Below, in pieces: positions 1-6,259 of a stretch of 6,595 nucleotides of DNA. Origin of the DNA: DASVBJ01 sp036375895 (lineage in GTDB: Bacteria > Actinomycetota > Actinomycetes > JACCUZ01); contig DASVBJ010000155.1 in NCBI GenBank assembly GCA_036375895.1, forward strand, positions 1-6,595, in the 5' to 3' direction. Under the pieces are notes generated by a model. The model saw only the letters and a program-made list of their open reading frames with translations, ran no database searches and had not been told where the DNA came from. Position numbers and translations under genes: made by a program. The first letter of the stretch is position 1, and each line of letters opens with the position of its first letter.

Positions 1-1231
1 CGAGGCCCTCAACCACGCGCAGGCGGCCGACGTGCCGATCGTGGTGGCGGTCAACAAGATCGACAAGGAGGGGGCCAACCCCGACAAGGTCAAGCAGCAG
101 CTGACCGAGTACAACCTGGTGGCCGAGGAGTACGGCGGCGACACGATCTTCGTCGAGGTCTCGGCCAAGCAGGGGAAGAACATCGACCAGCTGCTCGAGT
201 CGATCCTGCTCACGGCCGACGCCGCGCTGGACCTGCGCGCCGTCGCGGACGCGCCGGCCCGCGGTGTCGCGATCGAGGCGCACCTCGACCGCGGCCGTGG
301 CCCGGTGGCCACGGTGCTGGTGCAGCAGGGCACCCTGCAGGTCGGCGACTCGATCGTCGCGGGCGACGCCTTCGGCCGGGTGCGCGCCATGCTCGACGAG
401 CACGGCGAGCACGTCGACGAGGCCGGCCCGTCCCGGCCGGTCCAGGTGCTCGGCTTCACGTCGGTGCCCGATGCCGGCGACAAGTTCCTCGTCGCCGAGG
501 AGGACCGCATCGCCCGCCAGATCGCCGAGAAGCGGCAGGCGATGGAGCGCAACGCGGCGCTGGCCAAGGCCCGCAAGCGCGTCTCGCTCGAGGACTGGCT
601 GGAGAAGAGCAAGGTCAGCACCCTCAACCTCATCCTCAAGGGTGACGGCTCGGGCTCCGTCGAGGCGCTCGAGGACGCGCTGCTCAAGATCGATGTGGGC
701 GAAGAGGTGGCGCTGCGGGTCATCGACCGCGGCGTCGGTGCGATCACGCAGAACGACGTCAACCTCGCGGTCGCGTCCGAGGCCGTGATCATCGGCTTCA
801 ACGTCCGGCCGGCCGAGCGGGTGTCCGAGCTGATCGACCGTGAGGGCGTCGACGTGCGCTACTACTCGGTCATCTACCAGGCGATCGACGAGGTCGAGGC
901 CGCGCTCAAGGGCATGCTCAAGCCCGAGTACGAGGAGGCGCAGCTCGGCACCGCCGAGATCCGCGAGGTGTTCCGGTCGTCCAAGTTCGGCAACATCGCG
1001 GGATGCCTGGTGCGCAGCGGCGAGATCCGCCGCAACGCCAAGGCGCGTCTCATCCGCGACGGCGCCGTGGTGGCCGAGAACCTCTCGATCGACTCGCTCA
1101 AGCGGTTCAAGGACGACGCGACCGAGGTTCGCGAGGGCTACGAGTGCGGTATCGGTCTCGGGTCGTTCAACGACATCAAGGTCGATGACGTGATCGAGAC
1201 CTACGAGCTGCGCGAGAAGGCGCGCGTCTGA
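1..1231 (+). CDS. infB: Translation initiation factor IF-2, C-terminal part (5' end outside window)
   Basis: IF-2 is the GTPase that brings initiator fMet-tRNA to the 30S subunit and promotes subunit joining. The frame is open from base 2 and gives 409 residues, ending in TGA at 1229-1231. The fragment begins inside the G domain: the guanine-specificity motif NKID is at fragment residues 18-21 and the G5 motif SAK at 54-56. The P-loop and switch regions are off the left edge. Next come the domain II beta-barrel (about 75-165, with GVAIEAHLDRGRGPVATVLV), a charged linker helix (about 170-200), domain III (about 205-300, from STLNLILKGDGSGS) and the C-terminal fMet-tRNA-binding barrel (about 315-409, with EVFRSSKFGNIAGC). 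All domain boundaries match the family and no frameshift is visible. A GTG at 32 is an internal valine, not a start. The gene heads a block that continues with ylxP, rbfA and truB. Identification is secure. Confidence 0.98.
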   Translation, partial: EALNHAQAADVPIVVAVNKIDKEGANPDKVKQQLTEYNLVAEEYGGDTIFVEVSAKQGKNIDQLLESILLTADAALDLRAVADAPARGVAIEAHLDRGRGPVATVLVQQGTLQVGDSIVAGDAFGRVRAMLDEHGEHVDEAGPSRPVQVLGFTSVPDAGDKFLVAEEDRIARQIAEKRQAMERNAALAKARKRVSLEDWLEKSKVSTLNLILKGDGSGSVEALEDALLKIDVGEEVALRVIDRGVGAITQNDVNLAVASEAVIIGFNVRPAERVSELIDREGVDVRYYSVIYQAIDEVEAALKGMLKPEYEEAQLGTAEIREVFRSSKFGNIAGCLVRSGEIRRNAKARLIRDGAVVAENLSIDSLKRFKDDATEVREGYECGIGLGSFNDIKVDDVIETYELREKARV

Positions 1232-1251
1232 CCGTCTGGTTCGACGATCTC

Positions 1252-1288
1252 GGTGCGCCGCGCCGGCCTCGGGCCGGCGCGGCGCACC
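1252..1288 (+). terminator. Perfect 17-bp hairpin after infB, likely terminator or attenuator
   Basis: The left arm GGTGCGCCGCGCCGGCC (1252-1268) and right arm GGCCGGCGCGGCGCACC (1272-1288) are exact reverse complements, separated by a three-base TCG loop. The stem starts 20 bases after the infB stop and ends 31 bases before the ylxP start. No run of T follows on either strand (AAGACCCGGG on the right), so it would be a U-tract-free terminator of the type often proposed in high-GC actinobacteria. It could also be a partial terminator, an RNase processing site or a 3'-end stabiliser. The hairpin is seen directly; its function is inferred. Confidence 0.7.
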
Positions 1289-1319
1289 AAGACCCGGGAA
1301 GACAGGGGGCGTCGGTCGC

Positions 1320-1616
1320 GTGTACGTCGGGGCGCTGACCCTGGACCTGCTGCTCGGCGAGGTGCGCTCGCTGAAGCAGAAGCGGTCGGTCGTGCGCCCG
1401 ATCGTGGCCGAGCTCCGGCGGACCTTTGCGGTCTCCGCAGCAGAGGCAGGTCACCTCGACCTGCACCGCCGGGCCCTGCTCGGGGTCTCGGTCGTCGCCG
1501 CCGACCGCGCCCACTGCGTCGAGGTGCTCGACGCGTGCGAGCGGCTCGTGGCCGGCCACCCCGAGATCGAGCTGCTGTCGGCCCGGCAGCAGTTCCTCCA
1601 CAGTGACGACGAGTGA
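1320..1616 (+). CDS. ylxP: DUF503 family protein (YlxP-like)
   Basis: This 98-residue protein of the DUF503 family begins MYVGALTLDLLLGEVRSLKQKRSVVRPIV in outline. The family's hallmark N-terminal strand followed by SLKxKR (residues 18-22) is present, as are the central AEAGHLDLHRRALLGVSVV stretch and the ELLSARQQFL end. Its length is normal for the family. The molecular function is unknown. The fixed position between infB and rbfA, also seen in Bacillus subtilis where the gene is called ylxP, links it to ribosome maturation or translation initiation by association only. Start GTG at 1320 is chosen because the protein aligns from its first residue and a purine-rich AGGGGG lies at 1304-1309, about 10 bases upstream. 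The gene follows the infB hairpin after an 88-base gap and precedes rbfA by 15 bases, so ylxP, rbfA and truB probably share a transcript. Confidence 0.93.
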   Translation: MYVGALTLDLLLGEVRSLKQKRSVVRPIVAELRRTFAVSAAEAGHLDLHRRALLGVSVVAADRAHCVEVLDACERLVAGHPEIELLSARQQFLHSDDE

Positions 1617-1620
1617 AAGC

Positions 1621-1627
1621 AGGAGAG
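1621..1627 (+). promoter_or_regulatory. Shine-Dalgarno of rbfA
   Basis: AGGAGAG lies 4 bases before the GTG at 1632 (6 bases counted from the AGGAG core). It is the clearest ribosome-binding site in the + strand block and fixes the rbfA start in the short gap after ylxP. Confidence 0.8.
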
Positions 1628-1631
1628 ACCC

Positions 1632-2072
1632 GTGGCAGACGCCGCCCGCGCCCGCAAGCTGGCCGACCGGATCAAGGTCGTCGTGGCCGAGATGCTGGAG
1701 ACGCGGGTCAAAGACCCCAGGCTCGGGTTCATAACCGTCACCGACGCCCGGGTCACCAACGACCTGCAGCAGGCCACCGTGTTCTACACCGTGTTCGGTG
1801 ACGACACGCAGAAGTCCGACACGGCCGCGGCCCTGGAGAGCGCGAAGGGAGTGCTGCGCTCGGAGGTGGGTCGCCAGACCGGCGTGCGCCACACCCCGTC
1901 GCTCGCGTTCGTCGCCGACGCCGTGCCGGAGAACGCCGAGCACATCGAGGAGCTCCTCGCCAAGGTGGCCGCGGCGGACGCCGAGGTGCACCGCAAGGCC
2001 GCCGGTGCGTCCTACGCCGGTGACGCCGATCCGTACCGCGCACCGCGTTCCGAGGAGGCGGAGGACGAGTGA
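1632..2072 (+). CDS. rbfA: 30S ribosome-binding factor A
   Basis: RbfA is a small KH-like RNA-binding protein that binds the immature 30S subunit near helix 1/28 of 16S rRNA, aids 5'-end maturation and is needed for cold adaptation. The protein has 146 residues. The family signature is at residues 27-57 (KDPRLGFITVTDARVTNDLQ and following), the helix-kink A-x-G that replaces the usual KH GxxG loop appears to be AKG at 71-73, and HTPSLAFVAD at 88-97 is the last conserved strand. A charged C-terminal tail (about 125-146, with YAGDADPYR) is of the kind seen in actinobacteria. Start GTG at 1632 has a strong AGGAGAG in front. The stop codon overlaps the truB start in a GTGA overlap at 2069-2072. 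Identification is secure. Confidence 0.97.
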   Translation: MADAARARKLADRIKVVVAEMLETRVKDPRLGFITVTDARVTNDLQQATVFYTVFGDDTQKSDTAAALESAKGVLRSEVGRQTGVRHTPSLAFVADAVPENAEHIEELLAKVAAADAEVHRKAAGASYAGDADPYRAPRSEEAEDE

Positions 2073-2962
2073 GCCGGCGCCGCTCCGGCGCTCCCGGCCG
2101 CGGCGGCCTCGTCGTCGTCGACAAGCCTGCGGGGATGACGTCGCACGACGTCGTGGCCCGGGTGCGCCGCCTCGCGGGCACCCGCCGGGTCGGCCACGCA
2201 GGCACGCTCGACCCGATGGCCACCGGTGTGCTCGTGCTCGGGGTCGAGCGGGCCACCCGGCTGCTCGGCCACCTCGCGCTGACGGAGAAGGCCTACGACG
2301 CGACGGTAAGGCTGGGCGTCACGACCGTCACCGACGACGCCGAGGGGGACGTCCTCGCGACCACCGACGCGGGGCACGTCACCGACGCGCAGGTGGCCGC
2401 AGCGGTGGCCACGCTCACCGGCGAGATCGATCAGGTCCCGTCGGCGGTCAGCGCGATCAAGGTCGACGGGCAGCGCGCCTACAAGCGGGTGCGCGAGGGG
2501 GAGAGCGTCGAGCTGGCGGCGCGACCGGTGACGGTGCGCGAGTTCACCGTGCGCTCCACCCGGCGTACCGGTGACGTGGTCGACCTGGACGTCTCGGTCG
2601 TCTGCTCCAGCGGCACCTACGTGCGGGCGCTGGCGCGCGACCTGGGGGCCGCGCTCGGGGTGGGCGGACACCTCACCGCGCTGCGGCGCACCCGGGTCGG
2701 CCCGTACGGCCTCGACGTCGCCCGCACCCTCGACGAGCTCGAGGAGTCGTTCGCGGTGCTGCCGATCGACGACGCCGCCCGGGCCGCGTTCCCCTGCCGC
2801 GAGGTCGGCGCGGACGAGGCCGTCCAGGTGGCGCACGGCGGTCAGCTGCCGGCCGTGGGGCTGGGCCCGGGCCCGGTCGCGGTGTTCGCTCCGGAGGGGA
2901 CGTTCATCGCGCTCGTCGAGGAGCGCGGCGGGCGGGCCCGCGTGGTCGCCGGCTTCGCCTGA
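2069..2962 (+). CDS. truB: tRNA pseudouridine(55) synthase TruB
   Basis: TruB converts uridine 55 in the T-loop of almost all elongator tRNAs to pseudouridine and also acts as a tRNA chaperone. The protein has 297 residues. The catalytic aspartate is D48 in GHAGTLDPMATGVL, the active-site tyrosine is Y76 in EKAYDA (both at the same numbers as in the E. coli enzyme), and the third motif is CSSGTYVRALARDLG at 179-193. QVPSAVSAIKVDGQRAY at 122-138 is also typical. The last ~70 residues form the C-terminal RNA-binding region of actinobacterial TruB proteins. Start GTG at 2069 overlaps the rbfA stop by four bases, and GAGGAGG at 2052-2058 inside rbfA can serve as Shine-Dalgarno, so translation is probably coupled. 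A glycosyltransferase gene on the other strand converges 14 bases downstream. Identification is secure. Confidence 0.97.
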   Translation: MSRRRSGAPGRGGLVVVDKPAGMTSHDVVARVRRLAGTRRVGHAGTLDPMATGVLVLGVERATRLLGHLALTEKAYDATVRLGVTTVTDDAEGDVLATTDAGHVTDAQVAAAVATLTGEIDQVPSAVSAIKVDGQRAYKRVREGESVELAARPVTVREFTVRSTRRTGDVVDLDVSVVCSSGTYVRALARDLGAALGVGGHLTALRRTRVGPYGLDVARTLDELEESFAVLPIDDAARAAFPCREVGADEAVQVAHGGQLPAVGLGPGPVAVFAPEGTFIALVEERGGRARVVAGFA

Positions 2963-2974
2963 CCGGCCCGCCCG
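2929..2974. terminator. Inverted repeat at the convergent truB / GT39 junction, possible bidirectional terminator
   Basis: CGGGCGGGCC at 2929-2938 is the exact reverse complement of GGCCCGCCCG at 2965-2974. Inside it, GGTC (2944-2947) pairs with GACC (2961-2964), stacking directly on the outer stem on one side, and GGC/GCC (2951-2953/2957-2959) can close a TTC loop. The structure covers the last codons and stop of truB and ends 3 bases before the stop of the convergent gene, so it is placed to end transcripts from both sides. No T-run is present. In such GC-rich DNA a 10-bp repeat is weaker evidence than the infB hairpin. Confidence 0.45.
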
Positions 2975-2976
2975 GC

Positions 2977-4461
2977 TCAGCCGAGGTGGCGCACGTCGGG
3001 CCAGATGCCCGCCCAGGTCGAGCGCGGACCGTCGCACCGGGTGATCGGCGCGCCCTGCTCGTCGTTGTCGACGCCGAGCCGGTTGTCGACGGTGCCGACC
3101 CGCTGACACTCGGCGAAGAGGTGGTCGAGGCGGGCCGGGTCGCGGTAGCCGACGACTATCACCGGCGCGGATCTCTCGGCCGGCGGTCCCCAGTCGCCGT
3201 AGCCGTTGTGGCCGCTGAACACCGGGGGCAGGCCGCGGCCGAACCGGTCCAGGGCGCCGGCCTCGCCGTAGTTGGCGGCCAGGATCACCGCGGACGCCCG
3301 CTCGGACGGGGCCAGCCCGTCGACCGCGCGGGAGACGTCGGTGGTGAGGGTCTGCCAACCCACCGTCTCCCCGGCGTCGTAGTTGACCGCGAGCACCGGG
3401 CCGATGTCCTCTGCCGGCAGCAGTGGCAGGGCGATCACCGCATTGACGGCGCCGCTCAGCGCGATGCCCGCGCCCAGCACCGCGATCCTGGTCGTGGTCC
3501 GCGCCCAGCGCGCGACCGGGACGGCGCCGACGCCGAGCAGCGCCGGGGTCAGCTGGGCGAGGTAGTAGGGCTTGCCGCCAGTGACCAGGAACAGCGCAGC
3601 GAGCACCACGTAGGCCCAGCCGAGGAACCGGACGCGCCGCAGCGCCGGGTCGCGGAACAGCCCCACCAGCCCGGCGATCCACACCGGCGCGAGGAAGGGG
3701 CTCACCATCACCAGCTGCATCGGCAGCAGCAGCCACCGCGGCTGCGAGCTGCCCGAGCTGCCGCTGGAGATCGCCTGGGCCATGTCGAGCTGCGGCCAGC
3801 CGTGGGCGGCCTGCCACAGCACGTACGGCGTGGCGATCGCCGCAGCCACCACGGCGCCGCCCCACACCCAGGGGTCGCGCAGCAGCCGCCGCGGCCCGCT
3901 GATGGCCACCCCGGCGACCAGCGCCGCCAGGAGGAACAGGACGAGCGGTTTGACCAGCAGGGCCAGTCCGGAGGCGGCGCCGACCACGAGCCACAGGCGG
4001 CTGCCGTACGAGCGGCTCGCGCGCAGGGCCAGCCAGGTCACCAGGGACCAGGCGAAGAGGTCCGGGGTGGTGGTGCTGAGCAGGTGGCCGGCGGCGAGCA
4101 CCAGGGCGGACACCGCGGTGCACGCCGCCGCGATCGCCTGCGCCCGCCGCCCGCCGCCGACCTCGCGGGCGACCAGCGCCGACACCAGCACGGTCCCGGC
4201 GGCCAGCAGCGCCGACGGCAGTCGGAGCGCCACGAGCGAGCCGGACGCCACCGAGTCCGCGAGCCGGGCCAGGGCCGGCACCAGCGGCCCCTGGTCCGGG
4301 TAGCCCCAGGCGAGGTGGCGGCTGGCGGCCAGGAAGTAGAGCTCGTCGCGGTGGTAGCCGTAGCGGCCGGCCACGGCGAGCAGGACGCCCGCGAGCCCGA
4401 CCGCGACGACGAGCGCGGCCCTCGACACGACGGGACCGAGATCCCTGGGACGCGCCGTCAC
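2977..4461 (-). CDS. Glycosyltransferase family 39 membrane protein (PMT/ArnT-like)
   Basis: This is a 494-residue polytopic membrane protein of the GT39 / PMT_2 type. Such enzymes take a sugar from a polyprenyl-phosphate carrier and add it to an acceptor on the outer face of the membrane. After a first membrane segment (about 14-32) comes the first outside loop with YGYHRDELYFLAASRHLAWG (34-53); the acidic pair D39-E40 matches the catalytic Asp/Glu of the family. About ten further hydrophobic segments run to about residue 350. A soluble tail of about 145 residues follows, including GHNGYGDWGPP at 417-427, as in many actinobacterial members. The sugar and the acceptor (protein, lipid or wall glycan) cannot be told. 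Start GTG at 4461 has only a weak GGCGGG in front (4466-4471); a GTG at codon 12 is an alternative that leaves the first membrane segment intact. The gene lies 58 bases after the VWA lipoprotein gene on the same strand. Confidence 0.88.
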   Translation of the reverse strand: MTARPRDLGPVVSRAALVVAVGLAGVLLAVAGRYGYHRDELYFLAASRHLAWGYPDQGPLVPALARLADSVASGSLVALRLPSALLAAGTVLVSALVAREVGGGRRAQAIAAACTAVSALVLAAGHLLSTTTPDLFAWSLVTWLALRASRSYGSRLWLVVGAASGLALLVKPLVLFLLAALVAGVAISGPRRLLRDPWVWGGAVVAAAIATPYVLWQAAHGWPQLDMAQAISSGSSGSSQPRWLLLPMQLVMVSPFLAPVWIAGLVGLFRDPALRRVRFLGWAYVVLAALFLVTGGKPYYLAQLTPALLGVGAVPVARWARTTTRIAVLGAGIALSGAVNAVIALPLLPAEDIGPVLAVNYDAGETVGWQTLTTDVSRAVDGLAPSERASAVILAANYGEAGALDRFGRGLPPVFSGHNGYGDWGPPAERSAPVIVVGYRDPARLDHLFAECQRVGTVDNRLGVDNDEQGAPITRCDGPRSTWAGIWPDVRHLG

Positions 4462-4519
4462 CAGACCCGCCGTACGGGTGGTGCGCCCGCGTCCACTCGA
4501 GGAGGGGCGGTGCGATTCG

Positions 4520-6046
4520 TCACGTGAGCAGGATGGCAGCCCGCCGGGTCATCCTGGCGAGCCCCTCGACCGCCGGGTCCTCGGTGAGGGCCGCCACCCG
4601 GTCGGCCTGCGCGACGAGCCGCTCGAGCCCGGCGCCGTGACCGTCGCGGCCGTGCTCGCCCCGCCACGGGGCCGCGTCTCGCAGCCGCTCGGCCAGCACC
4701 GCTGCGACCGCGTCGACGCGCAGCCGCAGGGACGCCTCGTCCAGCGCGCCGGCCAGAGCGTCCGCGCTCACCGTCGCGGACCGCTCCGACGGCTCACGGG
4801 TCCTCGGGTCGGCCCACCGGACCGTGGCGGTGGCGACCTCGCCCTCCGCCCCCGGCCGCAGCCGCACGACGTACAGCGCGGTGACGCTGTGCCCGGGGCC
4901 GACCTCGCCGCCGTCGACGGCGTCGTCGCGGAAGTCGTCGTCGGAGACGGCCCGGTCCTCGTAGCCCACGAGCCGGTAGGACTCGACGGTCTCGGGCCGG
5001 AAGGACACCTGCGCCTTCGCGTCGAGCGCCCGCAGCTCCACGGTCGCCGGCAGCCGCTCGACGAACACCCGCTCGGCCTCGGCGCGGTCGCCGACGTAGG
5101 CCGCGATGCCGTCACCGCCGTCGGCCAGCCGCTCCATCAGCTGGTCGCCGTACTCCGACCCCACCCCGACGGTGAGCAGCGCGATGCCCTTGCCGGCCTG
5201 CTCGCGCACCCGTTCGAGGATCGTGTCCGCGTCGGTGGCCCCGGTGTTGGCGAGGCCGTCGGTGAGCAGGACCACCCGGTTCGTGCTGCCCGGCCGGAAC
5301 CCGCGGCGGGCCACGTCGTACCCCGTGACCAACCCGGCCTCCAGGTTGGTCGAGCCCTCTGTCCGCAGCCGGTCGATCGCCCGGTGCAGGTCGGCCCGCT
5401 CGCGGACCGGGACGACCGGGGAGAGCGGCCGCGCGCTGTCGCTGTAGGCGACGAGCCCGACGGCGTCGCCCGGGCGCAGCCGGTCGACGAGCACGTGCAG
5501 CGTGTCCTTGACCAGGTCGAGGCGACCCGGCTCGGCCATCGAGCCCGAGACGTCCACGACGAACGTCAGCACCGCGTCGGGTCGGTCCTCGGTGTCGGCC
5601 GACCGGGTCTGCAGCCCGACCCGCAGCAGCCGGGTGTCCTCGTACGAGGGGAACGGCAGGCGCGCGCCGTCGACGTGCACCGTGAACCCGTCACCAGCGG
5701 GCTCGGGGTAGTCCTGCCGGAAGGCGTTGACGAACTCCTCCGGGCGCACGCTGCCCGGGTCGGGGAGCCGGCCGTCCTGCAGGGAACGGGCGGCGTAGCC
5801 GTACGACGCGGTGTCGACGTCCAGCGCGAACGTCGAGTCCGGGTCGTCGGCCGTGCGCGTCTCCCCGCCGACCCGGGGTGCCTGCTCGCGCTGGTCCGGC
5901 CAGGCCGGCGCCGGGTGCGGTCTCGGCGCACCGACCGACGACCCGTCGCTCGGGCCGCCCCCGGAGCAGCCGGTCGCGAGCACGGCCAGCGCCGTCGCGA
6001 CGGCGAGGGCCGGGACGGTGGTACGTCGTGCCGGGCTGGTGCGCAT
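4520..6046 (-). CDS. VWA-domain lipoprotein, YfbK family (VWA N-terminal domain, VWA, DUF3520)
   Basis: This 508-residue predicted lipoprotein has an N-terminus with RR, a hydrophobic core and LATGC with C27 as the lipidated cysteine, so it should be anchored on the outer face of the membrane. A low-complexity Gly/Ser/Pro linker follows. The VWA-associated N-terminal domain is at about 68-125 (STFALDVDTASYGYAARSLQ, then GRLPDP and EEFVNAF). The VWA domain is at about 157-335, with a complete metal-ion-dependent adhesion site: D165, S167 and S169 in DVSGSM, T233 in GSTNLEAGL and D263 in LLTDGLAN. The DUF3520 domain is at about 335-505 (RPETVESYRLVGYEDRAV, then GHSVTALYVV). The architecture matches E. 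coli YfbK, whose role is unknown; VWA domains usually bind a protein partner through a metal ion. The ATG at 6046 is preferred because it gives a proper signal peptide and has AGGGGG (6054-6059) 7 bases upstream; an in-frame TTG at 6151 lacks both. Confidence 0.93.
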   Translation of the reverse strand: MRTSPARRTTVPALAVATALAVLATGCSGGGPSDGSSVGAPRPHPAPAWPDQREQAPRVGGETRTADDPDSTFALDVDTASYGYAARSLQDGRLPDPGSVRPEEFVNAFRQDYPEPAGDGFTVHVDGARLPFPSYEDTRLLRVGLQTRSADTEDRPDAVLTFVVDVSGSMAEPGRLDLVKDTLHVLVDRLRPGDAVGLVAYSDSARPLSPVVPVRERADLHRAIDRLRTEGSTNLEAGLVTGYDVARRGFRPGSTNRVVLLTDGLANTGATDADTILERVREQAGKGIALLTVGVGSEYGDQLMERLADGGDGIAAYVGDRAEAERVFVERLPATVELRALDAKAQVSFRPETVESYRLVGYEDRAVSDDDFRDDAVDGGEVGPGHSVTALYVVRLRPGAEGEVATATVRWADPRTREPSERSATVSADALAGALDEASLRLRVDAVAAVLAERLRDAAPWRGEHGRDGHGAGLERLVAQADRVAALTEDPAVEGLARMTRRAAILLT

Positions 6047-6053
6047 CGGGTGT

Positions 6054-6060
6054 CCCCCTC
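6054..6060 (-). promoter_or_regulatory. Shine-Dalgarno fixing the start of the VWA lipoprotein
   Basis: On the - strand the sequence reads GAGGGGG, then seven bases, then the ATG ending at 6046. This is the best ribosome-binding site in the right half and decides in favour of the 508-residue form over the longer open frame. Confidence 0.8.
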
Positions 6061-6108
6061 GGATCGACGGTGCCCCGTGCCGGCTCCCACTCGGCGGGAC
6101 TGTGCCGA

Positions 6109-6137
6109 TCAGACCGCGGACCGACGCGGCCGGTTCC
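6109..6137 (-). promoter_or_regulatory. Candidate ECF-sigma-type promoter of the VWA lipoprotein gene
   Basis: On the - strand, GGAACC (6137-6132) is followed after 17 bases by GTCTGA (6114-6109). This resembles the GGAAC -35 and TCTGA or GTC -10 elements used by many ECF sigma factors, which respond to envelope or oxidative stress. Transcription would start near 6101, giving a leader of about 55 bases before the ATG at 6046. The match is seen in the sequence; promoter activity and sigma class are inferred. No sigma-70-like -35/-10 pair stands out in the same gap. Confidence 0.4.
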
Positions 6138-6175
6138 CTCCCGGACCGCAACCGATGCGCAGCCGTGGCGCGCCC

Positions 6176-6204
6176 GTGACCGGTGTGACCGCACCGTGGC
6201 CACG
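6176..6204. repeat. Tandem GTGACCG sites and a 10-bp palindrome upstream of the VWA promoter
   Basis: GTGACCG occurs at 6176-6182 and again at 6185-6191, nine bases apart on the + strand. The perfect palindrome CGTGGCCACG follows at 6195-6204. They lie about 40 to 70 bases upstream of the candidate -35 element, where an activator or repressor could bind. In DNA this rich in G and C such short repeats can arise by chance, so the call is tentative. The rest of the 213-base gap 6047-6259 holds only the promoter and ribosome-binding site given separately. Confidence 0.25.
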
Positions 6205-6259
6205 CGGAGACCCGGTGGTGATCATCCGGCCAGACGGCTCGGCAGGACGCGGACGGCCG

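Noticed and set aside
1176..1991. 271-codon open frame on the - strand across the infB end, ylxP and rbfA
   Set aside because: It runs antisense through three conserved genes and through the 17-bp hairpin, and it has no family features.
2012..4123. 703-codon open frame on the - strand, antisense to truB and out of frame with the GT39 gene
   Set aside because: Its translation is rich in Arg, Ala, Pro and Gly with no domain, and it covers two well-identified genes. Long stop-free frames are common on unused frames of GC-rich DNA.
2986..4527. 513-codon open frame on the + strand, antisense to the GT39 gene
   Set aside because: Low-complexity Arg/Gly/Gln/His-rich translation without recognisable motifs; the opposite strand encodes a clear membrane enzyme.
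6047..6151. N-terminal extension of the VWA protein from TTG at 6151
   Set aside because: It would bury the lipoprotein signal peptide 35 residues inside, has no good Shine-Dalgarno, and overlaps the candidate promoter.
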